A stretch of DNA of 64,000 nt from Undibacterium sp. YM2 (GTDB lineage Bacteria; Pseudomonadota; Gammaproteobacteria; Burkholderiales; Burkholderiaceae_D): positions 4,154,001-4,218,000 of the forward strand of contig NZ_AP018441.1 in NCBI RefSeq assembly GCF_009937975.1, written 5' to 3'. The stretch's first letter is position 1. Every line of letters begins with the position of its first letter. Below are positions 1 through 7,774 of this stretch, piece by piece. The notes below the pieces were generated by a model. The model ran no database searches, had not been told where the DNA came from, and saw only the letters and a program-made list of their open reading frames with translations. Made by a program: the position numbers and the translations under genes.

Positions 1-1783
1 GATAATTCACTTTCTGGTCTTTGTTGCCCAGGCCTATGCCGACATTGATACTCACATCAAACTGGTTGCGCCATTCACGTGGGTCAATATCTACCCAGCC
101 ATTTGATAACCTGACTTGCGTTTTCTTGTCCTGATGCTGGCATATCAATTTCAACACCAGCTTGAACAACTCTGTAAAGCCTTCCGCAAAATTGCGCGAG
201 ATTAAATCCAGACGCATATCTGCCTTGTTGGTGATAATATTCATGCCCTGCGCAGTCTGGTTCAAGCCATCAGAGTCATTTCCCTGGCTATAACGTGTCC
301 AGCCTGTCTTGTTTTCCAGGTCTTGCTGTATATAGTCCAGCAAACCCATGGATTCGCCTGTATTACCCTGCGCCTGGTCCAATCTGCCTACCGCACCAGG
401 CTGTTTGATACGTACCACTCCGCCAGGTCGTGAAGTCAACAAATCATCCAGATTCACCTGACCTTCGACTGCGTAATAGCGGCCATTGACGTTCAAATAG
501 AGATTATCGAGCTGACTGCGCAAGATGCTGGTTTTGGTCTTCTGGCTTTCCATCGCCAGATCGGCAATCGACAAACCAAAGAAGGTATGTGGCAATGGCA
601 CAGGCGTGATATCAACAAAGGGGATAAAATCCACCTCCTCATTGTCAAGCAACTCATTGCCCGCCACCGTCACCTTGCGCAATTCGCTGATGCCATCGCC
701 GTCAAAATCACAACGCACATAAGCTTCTGTAATCCAGATCTTGCGCTGGCTGTCGTCAGCATTCGTCACCTCATCCGACAGATAAGCATTTTCATCATTC
801 CAGCTCAGTCGCTGTATGCGTTCCAGATTCAAGGCTTGCCCCTGATCTTCGCCGCTGATATTGTCAACGTTCTTGTAACCCATGGATTTCAACTCAGACA
901 CTGTCCTTTGCACTCTGTGCCCGACAAACCTGGCTGTCTGTATATCCTTGGCATTGCGTGCAATCAAAAATTCTTCAGGTGACACATTGTCTATCTGTAT
1001 CTTGCCGCCCGTCTTCACGCGCTTGCAGGTAATGTCATACAACAATTCAGGCGGCTGTGACTGGATTTGTTGCAACTGCGCTTGCAACTGCTGTACAACC
1101 GGGTTAACTTGCTGATTTACTGGCAGCATATTCGGCGGGCCAGGTGGCTGTCCGGGTTGCTGAACATTCGCTTGCGGTGCCTGCTGTATTTGCTGACTGA
1201 TTTGCTGGTTGACCTGTTCGATCGCCTGCTGACGCTGCTTGGCATCATCCTCATCCGGATAAGCCTGCTGAGCTATCACCTCAATTTCCGGGTCATCCAG
1301 GATTTGCGCCAACTCTATCTGGTTCAAACCTTTATATTCTTCCTTGGCCTCTTCAAAGCGAGTATCCCACCACACCTTGACAATGCCATTTTTTTGCAGC
1401 AAAGCGTCCTTCATCCACACATAAGCGATCTTGTGACCATTGTTCTTTTTAAAGAACAAGTAATTGATATACTCCGTCGCTGCTTTGGCCCTGGCTTCGT
1501 CGTCCGGGTTTTGCGGTTCGAACTCGACAATCGAATCACCGCCACAAAACGTCAGCATCAATTGCGGCAGCATAGATTCTATGGTGTCACGCACATCGGT
1601 AGAAACTACCGATGAACGGCCATCCACTTCTGGTGGTGATAAATCCCCAACCGCCAGGCCCAGATAATAATATTCCGCCTTTTGCCTCGCTTGTGACAAA
1701 CGCGAAGATGAATAACCCAGGCTCTGGCGCATTTCTGTCTGCACCAGTGCTTTCAATTCGTCTTGAGATAAAGCTTTAGCCAT
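1..1783 (-). CDS. Phage portal protein, P22-like (partial, 3' end outside window)
   Basis: The reading frame opens at an ATG (1783, minus) and stays open to base 1, giving at least 594 residues without the C-terminus. The portal forms the dodecameric ring at the capsid vertex through which DNA is packaged and ejected. The N-terminal part has the look of P22-type portals: an early SSRLSQARQKAEYY segment, then VSTDVRDTIESMLPQL, and later the LRSQLDNLYLNVNGRY and PGGVVRIKQPGAVG segments. A Gln/Pro-rich stretch around residues 180-235 is an insertion-like low-complexity region. It begins 8 bp after the terminase stop, so it is in the same leftward late operon. Family assignment is by recalled resemblance and position, not by search. 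Confidence 0.85.
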   Translation of the reverse strand, partial: MAKALSQDELKALVQTEMRQSLGYSSSRLSQARQKAEYYYLGLAVGDLSPPEVDGRSSVVSTDVRDTIESMLPQLMLTFCGGDSIVEFEPQNPDDEARAKAATEYINYLFFKKNNGHKIAYVWMKDALLQKNGIVKVWWDTRFEEAKEEYKGLNQIELAQILDDPEIEVIAQQAYPDEDDAKQRQQAIEQVNQQISQQIQQAPQANVQQPGQPPGPPNMLPVNQQVNPVVQQLQAQLQQIQSQPPELLYDITCKRVKTGGKIQIDNVSPEEFLIARNAKDIQTARFVGHRVQRTVSELKSMGYKNVDNISGEDQGQALNLERIQRLSWNDENAYLSDEVTNADDSQRKIWITEAYVRCDFDGDGISELRKVTVAGNELLDNEEVDFIPFVDITPVPLPHTFFGLSIADLAMESQKTKTSILRSQLDNLYLNVNGRYYAVEGQVNLDDLLTSRPGGVVRIKQPGAVGRLDQAQGNTGESMGLLDYIQQDLENKTGWTRYSQGNDSDGLNQTAQGMNIITNKADMRLDLISRNFAEGFTELFKLVLKLICQHQDKKTQVRLSNGWVDIDPREWRNQFDVSINVGIGLGNKDQKVNY

Positions 1784-1791
1784 TCCATCCT

Positions 1792-3039
1792 CTATGCATA
1801 AGTAAATTTAGGGTAAGTCAGTTTGCCGCCCCATTCTTCGTTCGACATCGCTTCTGCATTGATACAGATATAGCGCAAGTTGTCTGCACCATGGCTGAAC
1901 TCATCATGCAAAGGCGCGCCAGCTTCATTCGTGCTTTGGTTGATCACGCGGCGATAACGCTTTGCGCATTCAATCAGGCGCGCAGTTTTGTCCGCATCAA
2001 ACCACAGGCGTCCAAATGTCATGCGCGTCAGGCGTATGCCATCTTCGACGCTCATGCTCGGCGTGATCGCCACATCCCAGCCCAGAGCCGTCATGATTTC
2101 TTCTGCGCTCTTGCCAGTCTTGAAGTCCTTGTTGCGGCCATCATGAGGTAAAAATAATTTTCCCCAGTTCATATTTTTTTGCTTCAACAAGGCTGAGTAA
2201 TAATCCAGAGTCTGATGACTGTCTTCCAGGTATTCAATCACCCGCAATTCAGAGCTTTGCCTTTGCACCAGGCTGATAGCCATCGCATCATTCCAGCCCA
2301 GGTCAACCACCACATGCACTTTCAGCATGGGGTCATACGGCACATGACAAATCCTGCCCTGTGCCCCAGCCACTTCGTGGTAATAAATCGCCCCACTGAC
2401 TGCCGGTTTGCATTCACCATCCCAGATATTTTTATAAGCTTCGGGTTCACGCTGCATGCAGGTTTGTCTTTCTCTTTCCAGCACTTCAGGGAACCAGGGA
2501 TTATCACGCCAGTTCATCAAGATCGAAACACAGTCATGCGGTGGTCTTGCGACAAAACGCTGGTGGGTAGGATCAGTTTCCAGCTCCGGGTTATAAGTCA
2601 CCCAGATTTCTGATCCAGCAGTGCGTATCGTCGGTATCAAAATACTCCATGACCTGTCCGACACACTCTGACCTTCTTCTATCCATACCTTGGTGCAACC
2701 TTCAAAAGACTTGATACTATCGGCCGTCTGCTCAGACAAGCCGCTGAAATAAAAACGCGTGCCATTCATGCCGCGAATTTCTGATTCATACACCTGGTAG
2801 AAATAACTCAATCCCAGCGCGGCAATCTGGTCACGCAATAACTGATGCACAGATTGCTTGATCGATTTTTGCAACTCACGTGCGCATAAAATCCGCTCCA
2901 CATTCTGCACACCCAGCAACAACAAGGCGCGGGCAAAACCCCAGGACTTGCCACTGCCGCGCCCACCACGCGCCACCTTGTAACGCGCTGGCTGGAATAG
3001 AAATTCCAGCTTTTCAGGAAACTCACATTCAATCTGCAT
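1792..3039 (-). CDS. terL: Phage terminase large subunit
   Basis: 415 aa, the normal size for the PBSX/P22-like terminase family. This is the packaging motor: an ATPase that pumps DNA into the procapsid plus a nuclease that cuts the concatemer. The Walker A motif GGRGSGKS lies at residues 25-32, a Walker B-like KVWIEE at about 117-122, and a C-terminal RNase H-like nuclease region starts near VVVDLGWNDA with acidic residues, ending in HDEFSHGADNLRY. The start overlaps the end of the small upstream gene by 11 bp and the stop is 8 bp before the portal start, typical of a coupled packaging operon. No frameshift or missing key residue was seen. Confidence 0.93.
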   Translation of the reverse strand: MQIECEFPEKLEFLFQPARYKVARGGRGSGKSWGFARALLLLGVQNVERILCARELQKSIKQSVHQLLRDQIAALGLSYFYQVYESEIRGMNGTRFYFSGLSEQTADSIKSFEGCTKVWIEEGQSVSDRSWSILIPTIRTAGSEIWVTYNPELETDPTHQRFVARPPHDCVSILMNWRDNPWFPEVLERERQTCMQREPEAYKNIWDGECKPAVSGAIYYHEVAGAQGRICHVPYDPMLKVHVVVDLGWNDAMAISLVQRQSSELRVIEYLEDSHQTLDYYSALLKQKNMNWGKLFLPHDGRNKDFKTGKSAEEIMTALGWDVAITPSMSVEDGIRLTRMTFGRLWFDADKTARLIECAKRYRRVINQSTNEAGAPLHDEFSHGADNLRYICINAEAMSNEEWGGKLTYPKFTYA

Positions 3040-3349
3040 TCGGCTTGACCAGTTTTATGGCGATATCGCTAATCAGATGTTCGCCGCTTTCTCCAGCCCC
3101 ATTCACTTGCAGGGGTAAAATCTTCAGATACAACACTGTCCAGAAGGCTTTTTCATTGGTTGGGTCTTCTCTTGCCCATTGTGCCAGGCGCATGGCCCCG
3201 CCCAGTTCTTCGCCAGCTTTGGCAATCGCATCCCTGACCGTCAATGTAGATTGACTGACTGCTTTCTTTGGCCGTCCGCGCGTCTTGGCAGCAGGCTTTG
3301 CTACCATCTCAGATGCAATAGCAGCCTTCACAATTTTGCTTTCACTCAT
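3029..3349 (-). CDS. Small phage protein upstream of terL, possible terminase small subunit
   Basis: 106 aa, directly upstream of and overlapping terL by 11 bp, the usual place of a small terminase subunit, which recognises the packaging site. The N-terminus carries a basic AT-hook-like TRGRPKKA patch (residues about 23-30), followed by a helical middle with TLTVRDAIAKAGEELGG. I do not recognise a classical helix-turn-helix, so the function rests on position and size. It could instead be a phage hypothetical protein of unknown role. Confidence 0.6.
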   Translation of the reverse strand: MSESKIVKAAIASEMVAKPAAKTRGRPKKAVSQSTLTVRDAIAKAGEELGGAMRLAQWAREDPTNEKAFWTVLYLKILPLQVNGAGESGEHLISDIAIKLVKPNAD

Positions 3350-3536
3350 CTATTTTCAGGATGCCTTGCGGCTTGTCCTGCTCCAGGTTGATCGGCATTG
3401 GTCCGCCCGGGAACCATTGGCAGCGCAACTGCACGGTCTGCACAGACCACAATTGCAGGCGCACATTCCCATGATTCCCGTCAACGCCCAAAAAAGATTT
3501 ACCTGTCTGCTGCTTCGCGTTCAGTATGGTCAGCAC
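3342..3536 (-). CDS. Small phage hypothetical protein (start uncertain)
   Basis: 64 aa if begun at the GTG at 3536. The frame stays open further upstream to 3761, but that upstream part runs through a terminator hairpin and a promoter and reads as low-complexity Cys/Phe-rich sequence, so I take only the downstream part as coding. Its stop overlaps the start of the next gene by 8 bp, which suggests translational coupling. The peptide (LNAKQQTGKSFLGVDGNHG, later FPGGPMPINLEQDKPQG) belongs to no family I recognise. No clear Shine-Dalgarno sequence precedes the GTG. Confidence 0.4.
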   Translation of the reverse strand: MLTILNAKQQTGKSFLGVDGNHGNVRLQLWSVQTVQLRCQWFPGGPMPINLEQDKPQGILKIDE

Positions 3537-3631
3537 TATGTGATAGGGTGATACGCTTGCAATCACAAACAGGTAAAAGCATGTGCGCCAGCACGAACAA
3601 ATTGTGTGGCGCGATTCTGTCAATTTTCTGC

Positions 3632-3657
3632 ATTCATGAACAAAATTCGTGAACAAA
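3632..3657. repeat. 13-bp tandem direct repeat between leader terminator and packaging genes
   Basis: ATTCATGAACAAA (3632-3644) is followed immediately by ATTCGTGAACAAA (3645-3657), one mismatch in 13. It lies in the gene-free gap between terminator B and the first packaging gene. Such short iterated sites can be protein-binding sites, for example for a terminase small subunit or a regulator; nothing here shows which. Confidence 0.5.
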
Positions 3658-3663
3658 ACGCAG

Positions 3664-3700
3664 AAAACAAAAAGCCCCGCTGCTTTACAGTAGCGGGGCC
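3664..3700 (-). terminator. Intrinsic terminator B (leftward)
   Basis: On the minus strand, GCCCCGCU (3699-3692) pairs perfectly with AGCGGGGC (3681-3674) around a 10-nt loop, followed at once by UUUUUGUUUU (3673-3664). This is a strong Rho-independent terminator for leftward transcription. No protein gene lies to its right on this strand; the only apparent input is promoter B about 50 nt upstream. Confidence 0.85.
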
Positions 3701-3746
3701 AGATCAACTCTAACAAATCAAATTCTTCAGGACGCAAATCGCCCTG
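3664..3746 (-). ncRNA. Predicted short transcript B (leader RNA or sRNA)
   Basis: About 83 nt from the expected start of promoter B (near 3746) to terminator B. It would begin with a 7-bp stem-loop, CAGGGCG (3746-3740), loop AUUUG, CGUCCUG (3734-3728), with one G-U pair. An A/U-rich unpaired stretch of about 27 nt follows, then the terminator. It is paralogous to transcript A in promoter, operator and 5' stem-loop, while the middle and the terminator sequence differ. Plausible identities are a regulatory sRNA or a phage late leader needing antitermination. Existence is inferred from signals only. Confidence 0.5.
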
Positions 3747-3791
3747 AACAATACTATACACTGATTATTTAATCAGTACAAATTTTTATTA
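3733..3791. repeat. 59-bp direct repeat, copy 1
   Basis: Matches 3967-4025 at a constant offset of 234 bp with two differences in 59 (positions 3738/3972 and 3752/3986). The copy contains the promoter, the palindromic operator and most of the 5' stem-loop of transcript B. Sequence between the copies shows no such match, so this is a duplicated regulatory cassette and not a duplicated gene. Confidence 0.9.
3753..3781 (-). promoter_or_regulatory. Promoter B with overlapping CTG-N10-CAG operator
   Basis: Minus strand: -35 TTGTAC (3781-3776), 17-bp spacer, -10 TATAGT (3758-3753), close to the sigma-70 consensus. The spacer region holds the perfect palindrome ACTGATTATTTAATCAGT (3760-3777), whose 16-bp core has the CTG-N10-CAG form of LexA boxes. 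A repressor bound here would block both promoter elements. LexA control is inferred from motif form; a phage repressor could use the same site. Confidence 0.65.
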
Positions 3792-3889
3792 TTAAATTAG
3801 AGTACGCAGGCGCATCAAGAAAACAACATCTGAATTCAGCCCGGCACACGCATTAACAAAAATAAAATAATCAATAAAAACAATGCCTT

Positions 3890-3924
3890 AAAAACCAAAA
3901 ACCCCACTTTTCACAAAGCAGGGT
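3890..3924 (-). terminator. Intrinsic terminator A (leftward)
   Basis: On the minus strand ACCCUGCUUU (3924-3915) pairs with AAAGUGGGGU (3910-3901) over 10 bp, including two G-U pairs, closed by a GUGA (GNRA-type) tetraloop, and runs into a T-rich tract broken by GG. It would stop transcripts from promoter A after about 90 nt. The sequence differs from terminator B although its position in the cassette is the same. Confidence 0.8.
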
Positions 3925-3980
3925 CCGTGGTTTTTATCTGAGGGATATTACAAAATAGCAATAGGGCGCAACTCGCCCTG
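3890..3980 (-). ncRNA. Predicted short transcript A (leader RNA or sRNA)
   Basis: About 90 nt from the expected start near 3980 to terminator A. The 5' end folds as AGGGCG (3979-3974), loop AGUUG, CGCCCU (3968-3963). Compared with transcript B the stem keeps its pairing although a base differs (a C-G pair here is a U-G pair there), which argues that the RNA structure matters. The single-stranded middle (about 38 nt) is unlike that of B. No convincing start codon with a ribosome site is present, so an encoded peptide is unlikely. Confidence 0.5.
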
Positions 3981-4025
3981 AACAACACTATACACTGATT
4001 ATTTAATCAGTACAAATTTTTATTA
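3967..4025. repeat. 59-bp direct repeat, copy 2
   Basis: Partner of 3733-3791 (57 of 59 identical). The downstream copy in transcription order is copy 1, so a transcript reading through terminator A would traverse cassette B as well. Confidence 0.9.
3987..4015 (-). promoter_or_regulatory. Promoter A with overlapping CTG-N10-CAG operator
   Basis: Minus strand: -35 TTGTAC (4015-4010), 17-bp spacer, -10 TATAGT (3992-3987). The palindrome ACTGATTATTTAATCAGT occupies 3994-4011, identical to that in promoter B. The unchanged operator and promoter in both copies, against diverged flanking sequence, suggests selection on this control region. Confidence 0.65.
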
Positions 4026-4225
4026 AGCTTATTTCTCATGCCTATTTTCTCCATAAAAACAGCTGGCGCAGCAAGGAACCAAGCCTGATTGGGCACACAA
4101 GCAAGCATGCAGACAAAGCGCAAATTCGTTCAGATGAATAAAATCACAATGACTTGCTTTCGGTCATATAATTATTCAAAGCAAATTTTTCGCTTTGAGG
4201 TGTTCACCATGGGGAGCCAGGTATT
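4026..4225. other. Gene-free stretch at the prophage/host junction
   Basis: About 200 bp between cassette A and the histidine kinase with no gene seen. It holds a weak hairpin (AAAGC ... GCTTT near 4178-4196) and the likely ribosome site GGGGAG (4211-4216) of the kinase. The prophage edge and an attachment site may lie here or inside 3537-4025, but the other prophage end is outside the window so no att core can be identified. Confidence 0.4.
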
Positions 4226-7200
4226 TTGCCCACATCGTCCTTGAACAATGTCTCCTCTCTGCTCGCGAGGAATCTGCTACTGGCTTTCGTCTATATCCTG
4301 TTTGGACGCATCGCCCTGTTGCTAGCGATTCCTCCCGGCTATGCCATTGCCGTCTTTCCACCGGCGGGCGTGGCAGTGATTGCCGTGTTAACGGGTGGAT
4401 ACCGTCTGCTACCTGGCGTGGCTCTGGGTTCATGTCTCTTCAATCTGTGGATAGGCTGGGAAAGCCAGGGTCAATTGACGCTCACAAATACCGGCCTGGC
4501 CCTGCTGGTTGCCACTGGCGCCATGCTGCAGGCCATGAGTAGCGCTTATCTGCTGAAACGCTTTGTTGGCTATCCCGCTGCGCTTGATGACGAGCGCCAT
4601 GTTGCGCTTTTCCTGTTGCTCGCTGGGCCGGTTGGCTGTCTCGTCAATGCCAGTGCAGGCATCTTTTCCCTGTTCACCCTGGGCCTGTTGCCAGCAGCAG
4701 ACATGTTTGGCAACTGGCTTACATGGTGGATCGGCGACATTCTTGGTGTCCTCATTGTCGCCCCTCTGGTGATGATACTGATTGGACATCCACGCACGAT
4801 CTGGGCATCGCGCCGCGTTAATGTGGGTGTGCCTCTGCTACTCACACTGTCCGTCGTCGTCTCCGTCTTTCTGTATGTACGTGAATCAGAAACAGACCGG
4901 CAAAAACAGGAATTCGAAGCCGAGGCCAGCCGCATGGTGCAAGCCATACAGCAGCGCTTCGATTTACAGAGTGAATTACTGCGCAATCTGGAACGCTTCT
5001 TTGCCAGCACTGATCATGTCTCCAGATTAGATTTTCAAAGCTTTGTCGGCTCCACCCTGCAAAGAGAAAGCACTATCATCGCCGTCGATTGGGCGCCCCT
5101 GGTCATGCAAAGTGACAGATCAGCATTTGAAGCCAGGCTGAGAAAAGAAGGTGAGGCTTCCTTCATTATCAAACAAGGCAGTACTCAGGGCCTGCTCGTT
5201 CCCGCCACTAGACGTGAATTTTATCTGCCCGTTGAATTTGTCGAGCCTTATCTGGCCAACAAGCCAGCACTTGGTTTTGACCTGCTTTCTGAACCTGGCC
5301 GCAGGGTCGCCATAGAACGAGCACGCGATTATGGTCATTTGAGTACCAGCTCCCCTGTCAGCATCATCAACACAGAAAGGGCAAGAAATGTCACTGGCAG
5401 TCTGATCTTCGCCCCCGTCTATACCCGGCATCTGCCCGTTTCTACCAAGGAAGAGAGACGTACGGCATTTCGAGGCGTTGTACTCAGTGTCTTGCATGTA
5501 GACGACCTGATCCGGCATATATTTGGCGAAGACATACGCAAGCAGATACAGTTCCGCCTGCGTGATCTCAACAGCGCTGCCGACAAGGCAGTTATGTATG
5601 ACACTTTGGAAAAAAGTCAGGCAAATACCGTGTTTCGCAGCACCATCCTGTTTGGTGACCATGAGTTTGAATTCAGTGCCCAGCCTTCCCCCGCCTACTG
5701 GCAATTGCACCGGTCCTGGTCAGCCTGGGCGACCCTGATAGGTGGCCTGTTCTTTACCAGCCTCGTCAGCGTCTATCTGCTGGTAGTCAGCGGCAATGCC
5801 TTTCATATCGAGCACAAAGTGCAGCAGCGCACACTGGAGCTGCAAGCCAGCAAAGAAGAACTGATCCGCAGTGGCCTGCTGTTGCAAACCGTCATGGAGG
5901 GTACGGAATCCTATATCCATGTCCGCGATCTGGAAGGACGCTACCTCTACATCAACAAAAAATATGAAACTGTCTTCCAGATGAAACGCGAACAGTTAAT
6001 AGGTAAAACCATAGAAGACGTATTCCCCTATGAGCTCGCAAGAAAATACCGCAGTGCCGAGCAGACCGTCATCACCACCAAGATAGCCTTGCGTACCGAA
6101 GCCATGGTGCAACAAAAAGATGGCATGCATACTTATCTCGTCGTGCGCTCCCCGCTCATCAATGCCGACGGCGAGGTCTTTGGGGCCTGCGGTGTAGGTA
6201 CCGACATTACCCAGCGCAAACGCGACGAAGTCGCCCAGTATGAAAACCTCATGCTGCTGCAGGCGGTCATGGACAGCACCGCCTCTGCCGTTTGCCTGCG
6301 TGACAAAAACGGCAACTACCTGTATGCCAACAAGGAATACGACAGACTCTTCAAGCCCGCCAATATCCCCAGCCTGATAGGCACCAGCGTCTATTATCTC
6401 TTCTCGCGCGACAAGGCAGAACAATACATGCGCCTGTCAGATGAAGTCATCAGGCAGGGAACCACACACCGTACAGAAGTCGCCGTTACTGCTGGCGGCA
6501 TCAACACTACCCACATCCTCATGCTCACGCCCCTGCGCAATGAATCGGGTGAAATTTATGGTGTCTGCACGGTAGGTACCGACATCAGCCAGCGCAAGCA
6601 ATCAGAAGAAGCCATCCTCGCTCTGAATGCTCAACTGGCTGCCACCACCGCCCTGCAAAACGCCATACTTGATAGCGCCAATTTCTCCATCATCGCCACC
6701 GACACCGCAGGCCTGATACAAGTCTGGAGTAAGGGAGCAGAACTCATGCTGGGTTATAGCGCGGCAGAAATGATAGGCCTGCAAACCCCACTCTGCCTGC
6801 ACGAAAGATCTGAACTGACCAGCCGTGCCGCCAGGCTCAGCCAGGAATTCGATACCCCGGTAGCTGCCGGGTTTGCCGTATTTGCCCTGCGTGCACTGCA
6901 TGGCATGGCCGATGAAAGCGAATGGACTTACAAGCGCAAAGACGGCAGCCGCCTGCCCGTCATGCTATCAGTCACAACCCTCAGAGACAGCGAGGGAGAA
7001 ATATCCGGCTTCCTCAATATTGCCTACGACATCACCGAGCGCAAAAAAGTCGAAGTCATGAAAAACGAATTCATATCCACCGTCTCGCATGAATTGCGAA
7101 CCCCACTAACCTCGATACGCGGTGCCCTGGGTTTGCTCATGGGCGGCGCACTGGGTAAAATGCCAGACAGCGCAGAAAAAATCCTCGACATCGCCACCAA

Positions 7201-7774
7201 AAATTGCCAGCGTCTGGTCAGGATGATCAATGATATTCTCGATGTAGAGAAAATAGAATCAGGCAAGATGGAATTCAACTTCGCCCGGGTACATTTGATC
7301 CCTGTGCTGGAACAAGCCATCGCCGCCACCGTGGCCTATGCAGAACAACACCAGGTCATCCTCAAACTGCAGACGGAAGTCAAAGACGACATCGTCAGGA
7401 TAGACACAGACCGCATTACCCAGGTGCTCATCAACCTGCTCTCAAATGCCGCCAAATTCTCCCCTCAGGGTGCCACTGTCGATGTGCTGCTGACATCTCA
7501 ACCAGGCCAATTGCGGGTTGCCATCATCGACCAGGGCATAGGCATAGCCGACGAGTTTCGTGATCGTATCTTCCAGAAATTTGCCCAGGCAATATCTTCT
7601 GATTTCAACAAAAAAAGCGGCACTGGTCTGGGCCTGAGCATCTCCAAGGCCATTGTGGAACACCATGGAGGGCAAATTGGTTTTACCAGCGTCATCGGCC
7701 AGGGCAGTGAATTTTTCTTTACGCTGCCAGTCAGCGACGTGCTTGATGATACGCAGGATAACCATCAGACCTGA
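4226..7774 (+). CDS. Membrane hybrid-input sensor histidine kinase (MASE1-CHASE-PAS3-HisKA-HATPase)
   Basis: 1182 aa, beginning at a TTG with GGGGAG 9 bp upstream; an in-frame stop at 4196 excludes a longer start. The order is: MASE1-type multi-spanning membrane sensor (about 1-215), periplasmic CHASE domain (about 235-440), a further membrane helix (about 500-520), a short coiled coil, three PAS domains (about 555-670, 680-795, 810-935), HisKA with phospho-acceptor His in STVSHELRTP near residue 955, and HATPase with N box NLLSNAAKFSP, G1 DQGIGIAD and G2 GTGLGLS. All catalytic motifs look intact. No response regulator is adjacent, so it is an orphan kinase whose ligand is unknown. It converges with the AraC gene, overlapping by 10 bp. 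Confidence 0.93.
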   Translation: MPTSSLNNVSSLLARNLLLAFVYILFGRIALLLAIPPGYAIAVFPPAGVAVIAVLTGGYRLLPGVALGSCLFNLWIGWESQGQLTLTNTGLALLVATGAMLQAMSSAYLLKRFVGYPAALDDERHVALFLLLAGPVGCLVNASAGIFSLFTLGLLPAADMFGNWLTWWIGDILGVLIVAPLVMILIGHPRTIWASRRVNVGVPLLLTLSVVVSVFLYVRESETDRQKQEFEAEASRMVQAIQQRFDLQSELLRNLERFFASTDHVSRLDFQSFVGSTLQRESTIIAVDWAPLVMQSDRSAFEARLRKEGEASFIIKQGSTQGLLVPATRREFYLPVEFVEPYLANKPALGFDLLSEPGRRVAIERARDYGHLSTSSPVSIINTERARNVTGSLIFAPVYTRHLPVSTKEERRTAFRGVVLSVLHVDDLIRHIFGEDIRKQIQFRLRDLNSAADKAVMYDTLEKSQANTVFRSTILFGDHEFEFSAQPSPAYWQLHRSWSAWATLIGGLFFTSLVSVYLLVVSGNAFHIEHKVQQRTLELQASKEELIRSGLLLQTVMEGTESYIHVRDLEGRYLYINKKYETVFQMKREQLIGKTIEDVFPYELARKYRSAEQTVITTKIALRTEAMVQQKDGMHTYLVVRSPLINADGEVFGACGVGTDITQRKRDEVAQYENLMLLQAVMDSTASAVCLRDKNGNYLYANKEYDRLFKPANIPSLIGTSVYYLFSRDKAEQYMRLSDEVIRQGTTHRTEVAVTAGGINTTHILMLTPLRNESGEIYGVCTVGTDISQRKQSEEAILALNAQLAATTALQNAILDSANFSIIATDTAGLIQVWSKGAELMLGYSAAEMIGLQTPLCLHERSELTSRAARLSQEFDTPVAAGFAVFALRALHGMADESEWTYKRKDGSRLPVMLSVTTLRDSEGEISGFLNIAYDITERKKVEVMKNEFISTVSHELRTPLTSIRGALGLLMGGALGKMPDSAEKILDIATKNCQRLVRMINDILDVEKIESGKMEFNFARVHLIPVLEQAIAATVAYAEQHQVILKLQTEVKDDIVRIDTDRITQVLINLLSNAAKFSPQGATVDVLLTSQPGQLRVAIIDQGIGIADEFRDRIFQKFAQAISSDFNKKSGTGLGLSISKAIVEHHGGQIGFTSVIGQGSEFFFTLPVSDVLDDTQDNHQT

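Noticed and set aside
3342..3761. 139-aa frame extending upstream of the small phage gene
   Set aside because: The upstream part passes through terminator B and promoter B and translates to Cys/Phe-rich sequence with no ribosome site; its nominal start lies upstream of the predicted RNA start.
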